This document shows, piece by piece, positions 34,075-42,259 of a stretch of 64,000 nt of DNA (the stretch's first letter is position 1; each line of letters opens with the position of its first letter). The translations under genes were made by a program, and so were the position numbers. Source of the stretch: Synechococcus sp. Nb3U1 (GTDB lineage Bacteria; Cyanobacteriota; Cyanobacteriia; Thermostichales; Thermostichaceae). The notes below the pieces were generated by a model that saw only the letters and a program-made list of their open reading frames with translations, ran no database searches and was not told the DNA's origin. The stretch spans positions 248,001 through 312,000 of the forward strand of contig NZ_JAKFYQ010000003.1 of assembly GCF_021533835.1 (NCBI RefSeq). Reading direction: 5' to 3'.

Positions 34075-36522
34075 CTAGAGAATCCGCAGCGGATCCACAT
34101 CCAGGCTGATTCGGATCCCTTGGGGGGGATGGCCAATCGCTTTGTGAAGCTGCGCACCGATGGCTTGGCGATCCCAAACGCGCTCGGGAGTCTGCTTCAG
34201 CAAAATCTGCCAACGATAGCGCCCACTAACTCGCTCCACCTGGGCTGGCCCCGGCCCCAATACCTCCGCTGGGATCCCCTGCAGACGTTCGGCCACCTGA
34301 GTACAGTAGTGCTCCAGAGCCTCCAGGCGGGTGCTGCTCAGGCGCATTAAAATCAGGGCTCGATAAGGAGGATAGCCCCCTTCCTGCCGCTGCTTCAGTT
34401 CTGCCCGCAAAAAGCCCTCGTAATCCTGGGCCAGCACCGCCGCCAAAATTGGGTGCTCCGGCAAGTAAGTTTGGATGATCGCCTGTCCGGGCAGGGATCC
34501 CCGCCCCGCCCGCCCCGCCACCTGGGTGAGCAGTTGAAAGCTGCGCTCGCCGGCCCGATAGTCCGCCTGATGCAGCAGGCCATCGGCAGCTATCACCCCC
34601 ACCAAGGTCACCTGCGGAATGTCCAAACCTTTGGTGAGCATTTGGGTGCCCACTAGCACCTGCGCCGCGCCGCGCCGGAACTGCTCCAACAAATCCCGGT
34701 GGGATCCCTTGCGACGGGTGGCATCGCTGTCGTAGCGCAACACCGAGAGATCCGGCCAACACTGCTGCAACACCTCCACCACTTTTTGGGTGCCACTACC
34801 GAAGTGCTTCAGATAGGGGGATCCACACTCCGGACACTGCTGGGGATGGGGCCGACGATCGCCGCAATAGTGGCAGCGCAGATCTTGCCCGAGCTGGTGG
34901 AAGGTCAGAGAAACATCGCAATGCTGACAGGTGAGGGCTACCCCACAACTGCGACAGAGCACGAAGGTACTGTGGCCTCGCCTTGGCACAAACAGAATCG
35001 CCTGTTCTTTTTTATCCAGGACTTGCTGCAAAGCCTGATGTAGACGACGGCTGAGGACGGTACGATTCCCCGCCGCCAGCTCTTGGCGCATATCCACCAG
35101 TTCCAGTTGCGGGAGGGTGGCCGGGATCCCCTGTTGCGGGATACGCTCTGGCAAGGGGAGGCGGATCCACCGCTGGGGAGCCTGTAGATGGGCAGCATAG
35201 GTTTCCACCGCAGGGGTAGCGCTGCCCAACACCAATGGACAACCCGCCAACTCAGCCCGCCACTCGGCCACCTGACGGGCGTGGTAGCAGGGCTGTGGTT
35301 GCTCCTGCTTGAAGCTATCGTCGTGCTCTTCATCCAAAACAATCAGGCCCAGCTTCGAGAGAGGGACAAATACCGCCGAGCGGGTGCCGATCACCACCTG
35401 AGGTTCAGGGCTGAGCATCTGCCGCCAGGTGTCGTAGCGTTCCCCCTCCGATAGCCCGCTGTGATAGGCCCAGACCCGAGCTCCCAAGCGCGCCCGAAAC
35501 CGATCCATCAGTTGGGGGGTAAGGCCGATCTCAGGCACCAATACCAACGCTGATAGGCCTTTTTGCAACAGTTGGGCGATGACTTGCAGGTAGACCTCCG
35601 TCTTGCCGGATCCCGTCACCCCATGCAGGAGAAACGGCTGCACTTGTCCCAATGCCGCGAGGATCGACTCTACCGCTTTGGTTTGGGCCGCCGTCAGGGG
35701 TTTAGGCTGATCCTCCTCTGAGCACAGGGAAGCGCTCTCCCCCAGCCGCAGCAGAGGCCGTTCGTAAATGTGAATGCGGCCTTTGCGGGCCAGCCCTTGC
35801 AATACGGCGCGGCTCACCCCTGCTTTTGAAGCCCATTCCGTCAGCAGCAGTTCCCCACCCCCCTGCTGCAGACAATGCAGCGCTTTTTGTTGCGGAGGGC
35901 TCAATCCGTCTAGGGAAGGATCCGCCAGACTGGCCGCCTGCTGAGTTTTGAGTTTTCCACCCCCACTCTCCTGCCAGCGGCTTTCCACCCAACCCTGGTG
36001 CTGTAATTCCCGTAGGGCGACTGCGGCATTGGGCACCTGTTGTTGTAGGTAGCGCCAAGAGAGATCCCCACCCCGAGCACGCAGAACCTCCAGCAGTTTC
36101 TGAGCCGCAGCAGAACATTGGCCGGGATCCCGGCTAGCTGTGGCCAGTAACCGGATGCGGCGCTGGGAACGATTCAGCAACCCCGGCGGCAGAACAGTGC
36201 GCACCACCTGGGGCAGGGGGGTGAGGTAGTAGTTTGCCACCTGCTGCAACAGCGGCCAAAACTCGCTGGGTAGGATCCCTTTGGCCACTACCGCCTCGAT
36301 GTCTCGAATGGACTGAGGATCCACCCCTTCGGGTAGATCAGAGCGCCAGCCCAAAGCCACGGCCCCCGCCGTTTGCTGACCAAAGGGCACGCTGAGCAAA
36401 TCGCCCGCTTGGGGATCCCATTCTTCCGGCACGCGGTAGGTAAAACAGCCTCCTAGATGGGGATGATCCACCCACACCTCAAGCCAGCGGGGAGGCACCT
36501 GTTGCAGCACGGGATCCCTCAC
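34075..36522 (-). CDS. priA: Primosomal replication protein N' (PriA helicase)
   Basis: 815 residues. An N-terminal 3' DNA-binding domain (about 10-110) and a winged-helix region are followed by the superfamily-2 helicase core with Walker A GVTGSGKTE near residue 300 and the DEEHD box. A cluster of eight zinc-binding Cys in the CRSCG/CQHC/CHYCG/CPECG series follows (about 535-575), and a C-terminal helicase lobe with QVAGRAGRG. PriA restarts stalled replication forks by reloading the replicative helicase. Its start overlaps the stop of the upstream coiled-coil gene (ATGA), so the two are coupled. Confidence 0.95.
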   Translation of the reverse strand: MRDPVLQQVPPRWLEVWVDHPHLGGCFTYRVPEEWDPQAGDLLSVPFGQQTAGAVALGWRSDLPEGVDPQSIRDIEAVVAKGILPSEFWPLLQQVANYYLTPLPQVVRTVLPPGLLNRSQRRIRLLATASRDPGQCSAAAQKLLEVLRARGGDLSWRYLQQQVPNAAVALRELQHQGWVESRWQESGGGKLKTQQAASLADPSLDGLSPPQQKALHCLQQGGGELLLTEWASKAGVSRAVLQGLARKGRIHIYERPLLRLGESASLCSEEDQPKPLTAAQTKAVESILAALGQVQPFLLHGVTGSGKTEVYLQVIAQLLQKGLSALVLVPEIGLTPQLMDRFRARLGARVWAYHSGLSEGERYDTWRQMLSPEPQVVIGTRSAVFVPLSKLGLIVLDEEHDDSFKQEQPQPCYHARQVAEWRAELAGCPLVLGSATPAVETYAAHLQAPQRWIRLPLPERIPQQGIPATLPQLELVDMRQELAAGNRTVLSRRLHQALQQVLDKKEQAILFVPRRGHSTFVLCRSCGVALTCQHCDVSLTFHQLGQDLRCHYCGDRRPHPQQCPECGSPYLKHFGSGTQKVVEVLQQCWPDLSVLRYDSDATRRKGSHRDLLEQFRRGAAQVLVGTQMLTKGLDIPQVTLVGVIAADGLLHQADYRAGERSFQLLTQVAGRAGRGSLPGQAIIQTYLPEHPILAAVLAQDYEGFLRAELKQRQEGGYPPYRALILMRLSSTRLEALEHYCTQVAERLQGIPAEVLGPGPAQVERVSGRYRWQILLKQTPERVWDRQAIGAQLHKAIGHPPQGIRISLDVDPLRIL

Positions 36523-38219
36523 GGACGGGGCAAAAACCTCGGCAAGTCTACCGCCTTTTTGTTCACCCGCGCCGGTAGAGGCCGTGGTAGAGGCTGGATA
36601 GAAGGCTTGACAGGGGTAGGAGTTTTGGTTGTCGGCTCGGGGGGCATCTCCTGTCCCTTTCGCTCCAGAGCAGCCTTCAAGCTGAGGATATGCATCTGTT
36701 GCTCATCATATTTGTCTTTCAAGCCCCGGTTTTCTTCGTAGAGGGCGGCGCGTTCTGCCTGTAGGAGCCTCAGTTGCTCCTCCCGTTTCTCCGCCTGAGC
36801 TTGCAGTGCTTCGGTCTGTTCCTGTAAATGGGCGATGGTGGTTTGAGCAGCACGCAACTCCGGTTGCCAGTCCGGTTGGGCAGCGAGTTGGGCCAAAGCT
36901 GCTTGTAGCTGCTGCTGAACCTGGGTGTACTGTTCCTGCAGATGTTGGTGCGCCTGCTGCCAGTGGGTTACCTCTGCTTGAGCTTGGGATAGGGCCGCTT
37001 GCAACTCCTCAGCCTGGACTTGCCAGTATTGCTGTAGATGCTGCTGTTCCAGGGATCCCTGGCGCAGTTGTTCTTGACTGGCTTGGAGAGCGACCACTTG
37101 AGCTTGTACCGTCTCTAGGGCTGCTTCTAATTCCTGACGTTGCTCTTGCCAACGTTGCTCAGCTTCTGCTTCGGTTTCCGCATAGCCTGCCAGCCGCGCC
37201 TCCAGGTGTTCCCGTTGTTCCTGCCAGGCGGCCTGTTGGTCGCTGTGGAGAGCCCGCAAACTGCTGAGCTCGGTTTGGGTTTCGGAAATTTGCGTCCGGG
37301 CTAGAGAGAGTTCCGCCTTAAAGCGCTGCAACATGTCCACCCGTTTTTCCGCCAAATCCTGTGCTTCTAGGAGGGAGGCTTGTAACTCCTGTTGGCGATG
37401 TTCCCACTGGCGACGCTCCTGGGCATGGGCTAGCTGCAACTGCTCGATCTGTTCTTGTAGGGCTTCAATATCCTGCCGTTGACGGTCATTCAGCCGCTGA
37501 CGGGCCGCGATCTGGGCCTCTCGATCCGCCACTTGCACAGCCTGATCCGCTAAAGCCTGTTGCGCCTGTTGCAGAGTCCGCTCCTGCTCCTGTAACCGCT
37601 GTTGCTGTTCAGCCACTTGCTGCCGCAGGGCTTGATGCTCTGCCTCCCGGCTGGGATCAGGCGTGGGCTGAGCCTTCAATTGCAGCAGTTCTAGCTGTTG
37701 CTGCTGTTTGCGCGCCTGCAGTTCGGTTTGGGCCAGTTGAGTGCGCAAGGCCTGCACCTGGGCTTGCAGTTGCTCCTGAAGGGTCTGCCGTTCCTGCAGT
37801 TCGGCCTCGGCTTTGAGCAGGCGGGCTTCTAGCTGTTGTCGCTGTCTCAGGGCTTGGTGGTGCTCTGCGCCGAGATCCCGCTCTGGGGGCAAGCCATCGA
37901 CGGGCGGGATTGGATCCAAATCACCTGAGGGAGAGACATGCATAGGTTGAAGAGAAGATGAAGAGTCAGACAATAAAGTTCCTTGCAGTATAGAGAGATT
38001 TTTCAGGGGACTCAAGCGAGGAGAATTCCCCTGTAAAGATCCCTTCTCTGTGGGCGTTTTTGAACCTATTTCTTCCCCTTGAGCCGGTTCCAAATCGGGG
38101 AGTTGCCCATCTGCTGAAGTCGTTTTGCTTGTTCGTCTGGGGGCGCGAGTCCGGCGAGAGGATGCTTCCCCACGTTTAGGAGTGGACTCTGGCCCGTTGT
38201 TGCCTCGAGAACCTGCCAC
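36519..38219 (-). CDS. Long coiled-coil protein, Gln/Leu/Ala-rich, coupled to priA
   Basis: 566 residues. The first about 110 are basic and Ser/Pro-rich and probably disordered. Residues about 118-525 form an almost unbroken run of Gln/Glu/Leu/Ala heptads (for example QLQAQVQALRTQLAQTELQ), predicted as one long coiled coil. A short basic Pro-rich tail closes it. It has no signal peptide or membrane segment, so it should be cytoplasmic. Long bacterial coiled coils often act as cytoskeletal or chromosome-organising scaffolds, but no family is recognisable. Overlap with priA (ATGA at 36519-36522) suggests linked synthesis. Confidence 0.75.
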   Translation of the reverse strand: MAGSRGNNGPESTPKRGEASSRRTRAPRRTSKTTSADGQLPDLEPAQGEEIGSKTPTEKGSLQGNSPRLSPLKNLSILQGTLLSDSSSSLQPMHVSPSGDLDPIPPVDGLPPERDLGAEHHQALRQRQQLEARLLKAEAELQERQTLQEQLQAQVQALRTQLAQTELQARKQQQQLELLQLKAQPTPDPSREAEHQALRQQVAEQQQRLQEQERTLQQAQQALADQAVQVADREAQIAARQRLNDRQRQDIEALQEQIEQLQLAHAQERRQWEHRQQELQASLLEAQDLAEKRVDMLQRFKAELSLARTQISETQTELSSLRALHSDQQAAWQEQREHLEARLAGYAETEAEAEQRWQEQRQELEAALETVQAQVVALQASQEQLRQGSLEQQHLQQYWQVQAEELQAALSQAQAEVTHWQQAHQHLQEQYTQVQQQLQAALAQLAAQPDWQPELRAAQTTIAHLQEQTEALQAQAEKREEQLRLLQAERAALYEENRGLKDKYDEQQMHILSLKAALERKGQEMPPEPTTKTPTPVKPSIQPLPRPLPARVNKKAVDLPRFLPRP

Positions 38220-38481
38220 AATTGCCCCCTATCATCACCAACAACACTCACCCAATACACCCAGGATGGTTCGCACCATCTTAATCGGTTGCATTCAAAA
38301 GCGTCTCCGCCCCAATTGTAGGAGGGCTTTGGCAAAGCTTTAGAGGTCTGTTGAGGAGTATGACGAGCGGATCACCACAGCAACAGCCGTCCAGAGCAGA
38401 ACGGGGGCCTGTGGAAAACCGTCTTACCTTTGTCCCTCACTTTGCGATACTGCTAAAGGTGATGTTAAGAACTACAACATT

Positions 38482-40044
38482 ATGGTGATGCAGGATGTGG
38501 CAAAGGCTCGAGTTCAACTGCACCCACAGCACCGGCCCCGACAGGGATCCCGTTTAGCCTGTTCCACCCCTTGGAGCCTGCTATTTGGTTTGGTTAGCAT
38601 AGCCCCTGCCTTGGCTCAACCAGATCCTTCTGCAACATCGTCCAACCCAGCTGCCAGCCCTGCCGCCTTTACCCTGCCGGATAGCCGCGAAATCGTCACC
38701 CCCCCCCTGCCCCCCTCCTTATCCGTACCCCCTGACGCCGCCCTCCCTGCTGCCCCGGTTCTGGAGGGATCCCTGACGGCAGAAGAATTGGTGGTACCGC
38801 AATCTCCCCTGGAAGTGCGGATTGAGCGCACCGAAGGTTTGTCTTTACAAGAGGCCCTGGATATCGCCATCGCCCAAAACCCCGCCATTCAACAGGCAGA
38901 ATTGGCTGTACAACGAGCGGAGGCGGGAATTGCCCAAGCAGAGGCTGCCTATACCCCCACCCTCTCCAGTAGTGCCAACTACCAATACAGCGATGCCCCT
39001 TCCCCGGGGGGTGGGCCCAGCCGCGAATCCCACTCCCTCTCGGCGAGCGTGGTGCGGGTGGAGTACACCGCCTTTGACAGTGGCTTGCGGGATCAAAACC
39101 TGAAGCTAGCCCAAGAAGCGCTGCGTATTGCCCAGTTGCAACTGCAGCAAACCCTGCAGACAATAAAACAAAGTGTGGCCAATGCCTACTACGATTTACA
39201 AAGCTCCGATGCCAGGGTTGCCATCAGCCAAGCTGCCATCGAAAGCTCTGAAGCCACCCTCCGCGATGCCCAAGCCCGAGAACGAGCCGGACTGGGTACC
39301 CGCTTCGAGATCCTGCAAGCAGAGACAGAGGTGGCCAACAACCGACAAACCCTGCTGGCGGCCCAAAACACCCAACAACTGAACCGTCGCCGCTTGGCCG
39401 AATTGCTCAACTTTCCTAACCCCACCGATGTGGTGGCCAGTGACCGCGTTGAACCGATGGGGGAATGGGATTTGAGTCTAGAAGAAACAATTGTGGCTGC
39501 CTTTGCCCAACGGCAGGAATTGGAGATTCAACGGCAACAACTGGAACAAGCCCAAAGCCGTGTACGCTTGGCGCAAGCCAGCAATGGCCCGCGTATTGGC
39601 CTGTTTGCCACCCTCGACGCTGCCAACGATTTCAACGCCAGCCGCGACAGTTTCGATGTTGGCTATTCGGCAGGGGCCAATTTCAGCTTTACTTGGTTTG
39701 ATGGGGGAGAGGCGGAGGCCCAAGCCCGCCAAGCCCAGATTGATGGGCAAGTGGCCGTGAGCAATTTTGTCGGATCCCGCAATGAAATCCAACGGGGGGT
39801 AGAAGAAGCCTTTCTCACCCTCAGCTCCAGCCGCGAACAGATCGATTCGGCCAAGGTGGCTATTGCCTCGGCAGAAGAAAGCCTGCGCCTAGCTCGGTTG
39901 CGCGTGCAAGCGGGGGTGGGCACCCAAACGGAGGTGATCAACGCCGAGACCGCCCTCACCACCGCTCGCGGCAACCTTTCCAACGCCGTTATTGCCTACA
40001 ACCGTGCCCTTGTCCAACTGCGGCGGGCCATCGGTACCCTTTGA
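38482..40044 (+). CDS. TolC-family outer membrane efflux protein
   Basis: 520 residues. A signal peptide ending at ALAQ (about residue 47) and a Pro-rich periplasmic linker are followed by two repeated TolC/OEP domains. The helical signature LSLQEALDIAIAQNPAIQQAELAVQRAEAG (in pieces, about 115-145) and its echo ALTTARGNLSNAVIAYNRALVQLRRAIG at the end are clear. It forms the outer-membrane exit duct for a tripartite exporter or type I secretion. No inner-membrane pump or adaptor is adjacent. An ATP-rich exporter partner must be encoded elsewhere. Confidence 0.92.
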   Translation: MVMQDVAKARVQLHPQHRPRQGSRLACSTPWSLLFGLVSIAPALAQPDPSATSSNPAASPAAFTLPDSREIVTPPLPPSLSVPPDAALPAAPVLEGSLTAEELVVPQSPLEVRIERTEGLSLQEALDIAIAQNPAIQQAELAVQRAEAGIAQAEAAYTPTLSSSANYQYSDAPSPGGGPSRESHSLSASVVRVEYTAFDSGLRDQNLKLAQEALRIAQLQLQQTLQTIKQSVANAYYDLQSSDARVAISQAAIESSEATLRDAQARERAGLGTRFEILQAETEVANNRQTLLAAQNTQQLNRRRLAELLNFPNPTDVVASDRVEPMGEWDLSLEETIVAAFAQRQELEIQRQQLEQAQSRVRLAQASNGPRIGLFATLDAANDFNASRDSFDVGYSAGANFSFTWFDGGEAEAQARQAQIDGQVAVSNFVGSRNEIQRGVEEAFLTLSSSREQIDSAKVAIASAEESLRLARLRVQAGVGTQTEVINAETALTTARGNLSNAVIAYNRALVQLRRAIGTL

Positions 40045-40051
40045 CGGCGAC

Positions 40052-40330
40052 TTAATTGGAGGCTTGACTGAGGTGTTTCTGCAGCCAGGTGCGCAACTGG
40101 ATCACTGTCAGTCGTGGTGAGGGTTGCGGTAGAGGTTGCTCGGGATCCCCTGCCAGGCTAAGCACCGGAATGGCCAACTGATAGCGTTCCCACCAAGTGG
40201 AATTAGTGGTAATGTCGCGGATTTCCAGAGAGGGGATCTCGGGGATTTGCCGCAACTTGTCTGCCAAGCCTTCACAAAGGTGGCAGCCGGGTTTGCTATA
40301 GAGAATCAGGGGCGGCCAAGAGGGAGACAT
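40052..40330 (-). CDS. Glutaredoxin-like protein (DUF836 family)
   Basis: 92 residues with a thioredoxin-fold start LILYSKPGCHLC (CxxC at 16 and 19) and the conserved strand-loop IPVLSLAG holding the cis-Pro. DUF836 proteins are short glutaredoxin relatives of uncertain partner. It converges with tolC (7 bases between) and follows the nitrilase gene by 9 bases on the same strand. They are probably one transcript. Confidence 0.84.
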   Translation of the reverse strand: MSPSWPPLILYSKPGCHLCEGLADKLRQIPEIPSLEIRDITTNSTWWERYQLAIPVLSLAGDPEQPLPQPSPRLTVIQLRTWLQKHLSQASN

Positions 40331-40339
40331 GGCTTGCCC

Positions 40340-41167
40340 TCAACGGGTGACCGCACAGGCCAGGCGACGATGTTGCAGGGAGGGCATCTGCCGCCGCACC
40401 GACTGAAGGCGTTCTGGGTCAATTGCGGCGATCGCCGCCCCCGGTTTTTCCCCGCCCGCATCCGCCAAGATCGCCCCCCAGGGATCCAAAATCATGGCAT
40501 GGCCATGACATTGTCGCCGTTCGTAGTGGTTGCCCACTTGGGCAGGAGCGATCACATAGCAGGTATTCTCGATGGCCCGACATTGCAGCAAAATTTGCCA
40601 ATGATCTCGCCCGGTGTAGGCGGTAAAGGCCGCTGGGATGAGCAAAATCTGGGCTCCTCGATCCACCAAGGAGCGGTACAGCTCGGGGAAACGCACGTCA
40701 TAACAGACCGATAAACCGAGGTTCCCCAGAGGCTCTTGCTCGCAGGTCACCAGTTCATCTCCACTCACCACCGTGCTGGATTCGCGATAAGTGTTGCCAT
40801 CGGGCAAATTGACATCAAACAGATGGATTTTGCGATAGCGGGCCAGTTCTCTGCCATCGGGGTCATAGAGGGCGGCGGTGTTGTAGACCCTGCCCTGGCG
40901 ATCCGGTACAGGATACCCTCCACCCAAAACAAACACCTGATAGCGCTGGGCCATTTTGCCCAAAAAGGCTTCGGCCCGCTCCGAAATCTCTTGGGCGAGG
41001 CGGGTTTTCTCCGCTTCTGGCCCCATAAAGGCGAAGTTTTCCGGCAGTGTCACCAGCTCACAGCCCTGTCGCACCGCAAAATCGATCCACTCTTCCGCTT
41101 GCTGCAAATTGCTGGCCAGATCGGGAATGCTGGTCATCTGGATGGCGGCTGCCAGGTAGGGACGCAT
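40340..41167 (-). CDS. Carbon-nitrogen hydrolase, Nit1/Nit2-like amidase
   Basis: 275 residues of the nitrilase superfamily with the complete catalytic set: Glu43 (LPENFAF), Lys113 (YRKIHLFD) and nucleophile Cys155 (GLSVCYDVRFPELYR). The pattern is that of Nit2 omega-amidase and Nit1 deaminated-glutathione amidase rather than true nitrilases, so a repair role on 2-oxoglutaramate-type or deaminated glutathione substrates is likely. The gene contains the only classic HIP1 site I found outside the 43.6-49.6 kb island (40428-40435). The glutaredoxin-like gene follows. Confidence 0.88.
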   Translation of the reverse strand: MRPYLAAAIQMTSIPDLASNLQQAEEWIDFAVRQGCELVTLPENFAFMGPEAEKTRLAQEISERAEAFLGKMAQRYQVFVLGGGYPVPDRQGRVYNTAALYDPDGRELARYRKIHLFDVNLPDGNTYRESSTVVSGDELVTCEQEPLGNLGLSVCYDVRFPELYRSLVDRGAQILLIPAAFTAYTGRDHWQILLQCRAIENTCYVIAPAQVGNHYERRQCHGHAMILDPWGAILADAGGEKPGAAIAAIDPERLQSVRRQMPSLQHRRLACAVTR

Positions 41168-41212
41168 AGAGAAAACTCCGGAGGATGCTGAGGTGGGATC
41201 CCGAGGATCCTA

Positions 41213-41236
41213 AGAGGCTTAACCAGAGGCTTAACC
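41213..41236. repeat. Perfect 12-bp tandem duplication at the DUF2839 stop
   Basis: AGAGGCTTAACC occurs at 41213-41224 and 41225-41236. The TTA at 41231-41233 is the reverse complement of the TAA stop of the minus-strand DUF2839 gene, so the second unit contains the stop and the first lies beyond it. Confidence 0.95.
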
Positions 41237-41452
41237 GACCAAATGCCACCAGCCAAAGGTTGGGCCCACGAATCGTACTACGACCCAAAAGATGGCCAGC
41301 AGAATGATGCCCGCCCAGGCTCCACGGGTTGTCCAATCGTAGATCGTGCGCGCTTGCCCTTTGGTGAGGGGAATATCCTTGAGTTGGGGAAATACCAGTT
41401 CTTGATCAGGATCCTGGGGATCGCGGTTTTTGCGGCGCTTAGCTTCGCCCAT
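41231..41452 (-). CDS. DUF2839 small membrane protein
   Basis: 73 residues: the basic opening GEAKRRKNRDPQ, a short soluble region with LTKGQARTIYDWTTRGAWAGI, and one membrane segment near the C-terminus (about 47-65) ending in WWHLVG. This layout is the cyanobacterial DUF2839 family as I remember it. The function is unknown. It lies between copC and the nitrilase gene on the same strand; the gap to copC is 45 bases. The stop is inside a tandem duplication. Confidence 0.82.
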   Translation of the reverse strand: MGEAKRRKNRDPQDPDQELVFPQLKDIPLTKGQARTIYDWTTRGAWAGIILLAIFWVVVRFVGPTFGWWHLVG

Positions 41453-41497
41453 AGGGTTGCCTCCACGTTGCCTACTGCATTGCCAGGGTGGCGACTC

Positions 41498-41965
41498 CTA
41501 TCTTAATCGCAAGGGATCCCGAACCTGAGCGCGGGCTGCCAGTAGCGCCTGCAAAGCTTCGGGATCCGACTCCCCCACCTGAAAGACAAACGATCCGCTC
41601 ACCGGATGGGAATCTGCAGAAATAGCCTGCCAACTGACGATGTAAATCCCCTCCGGGATCTCTTCCGACAAATCCGCCTGTGGCCCATCGCCCGTAGTCA
41701 GCAGGTTCTCCAGTTCCAGCGCTTGTCCGGTGGTATCCAAAACCTGCAACTGAGTGATTTGCACTGACTCATTGAACTGCAGCCGCACCTGTGCTGGAGC
41801 CTCCTGTAACACTGCCCCATCCGGTGGGAATGTGGAGAGCAAACTGGCATGGGCAAAACTGGGTTGGATCCCTATCAGCCACAGCAACAGACAGAGGATC
41901 CCGCTCGCACCAGGGAGACGGAGTCTTTTCAGGACGGACTTGGAGAAATAGGACAAATAGGACAT
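41498..41965 (-). CDS. copC: CopC-domain copper-binding periplasmic protein
   Basis: 155 residues: a signal peptide ending at PSFA, then His39 at the mature N-terminus (HASLLSTFPPDGAVL), which in CopC proteins binds Cu(II). The beta-barrel core with VRLQFNESVQ and the second His in ADSHPVSGSF follow. The Met-rich Cu(I) site of classic CopC is not evident, so this is probably a Cu(II)-only form. No copD follows. A His-rich ORF lies just upstream on the same strand. A 9-bp tandem repeat at 41946-41963 duplicates three codons near the start. Confidence 0.86.
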   Translation of the reverse strand: MSYLSYFSKSVLKRLRLPGASGILCLLLWLIGIQPSFAHASLLSTFPPDGAVLQEAPAQVRLQFNESVQITQLQVLDTTGQALELENLLTTGDGPQADLSEEIPEGIYIVSWQAISADSHPVSGSFVFQVGESDPEALQALLAARAQVRDPLRLR

Positions 41966-42065
41966 AGTGACCCGGGATGCCTATCCAACTCAGTGGATCT
42001 GGTTACGGGGACTGATCTGCTAGAGCCTTTCAAAAGTTTCGCCCAGCTCTGTCCAGTTTCGGATC

Positions 42066-42251
42066 CTAGGGGTTGGAGTGCCCGTGGGAGTGGTCGTGAC
42101 TGTGACCATGGCCATGGGAGGATTGATCTCCTGTAAGCTTCAACAGAGGGGCCGGTTTCGGCAGCGCATGGGGATCCTCACCGGGTTGAGCCACCTGGAT
42201 GTCAAGCCCCGGATGTCGGAGAGCCCGGATACTATGGGGGCAGGATCCCAA
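42066..42251 (-). CDS. Small His-rich ORF upstream of copC, possible metal-binding peptide
   Basis: The minus-strand frame reads 61 codons from a TTG at 42251, with a C-terminal run of alternating His (SSHGHGHSHDHSHGHS, about 44-59). Such tails bind Ni, Zn, Co or Cu in chaperones and transporters. There is no membrane segment or signal peptide and no clear ribosome site. The TTG is 8 bases from the divergent dnaG start. The 100-base gap and shared strand with copC make a metal-related role attractive. It could also be a remnant of a larger protein; an internal GTG start is possible. Confidence 0.45.
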   Translation of the reverse strand: MGSCPHSIRALRHPGLDIQVAQPGEDPHALPKPAPLLKLTGDQSSHGHGHSHDHSHGHSNP

Positions 42252-42259
42252 TCGAGTCC

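Noticed and set aside
38360-38488. 42-codon ORF just upstream of tolC
   Set aside because: The GAGGAG is only one base from the ATG, and the frame overlaps the tolC start; no conserved features.
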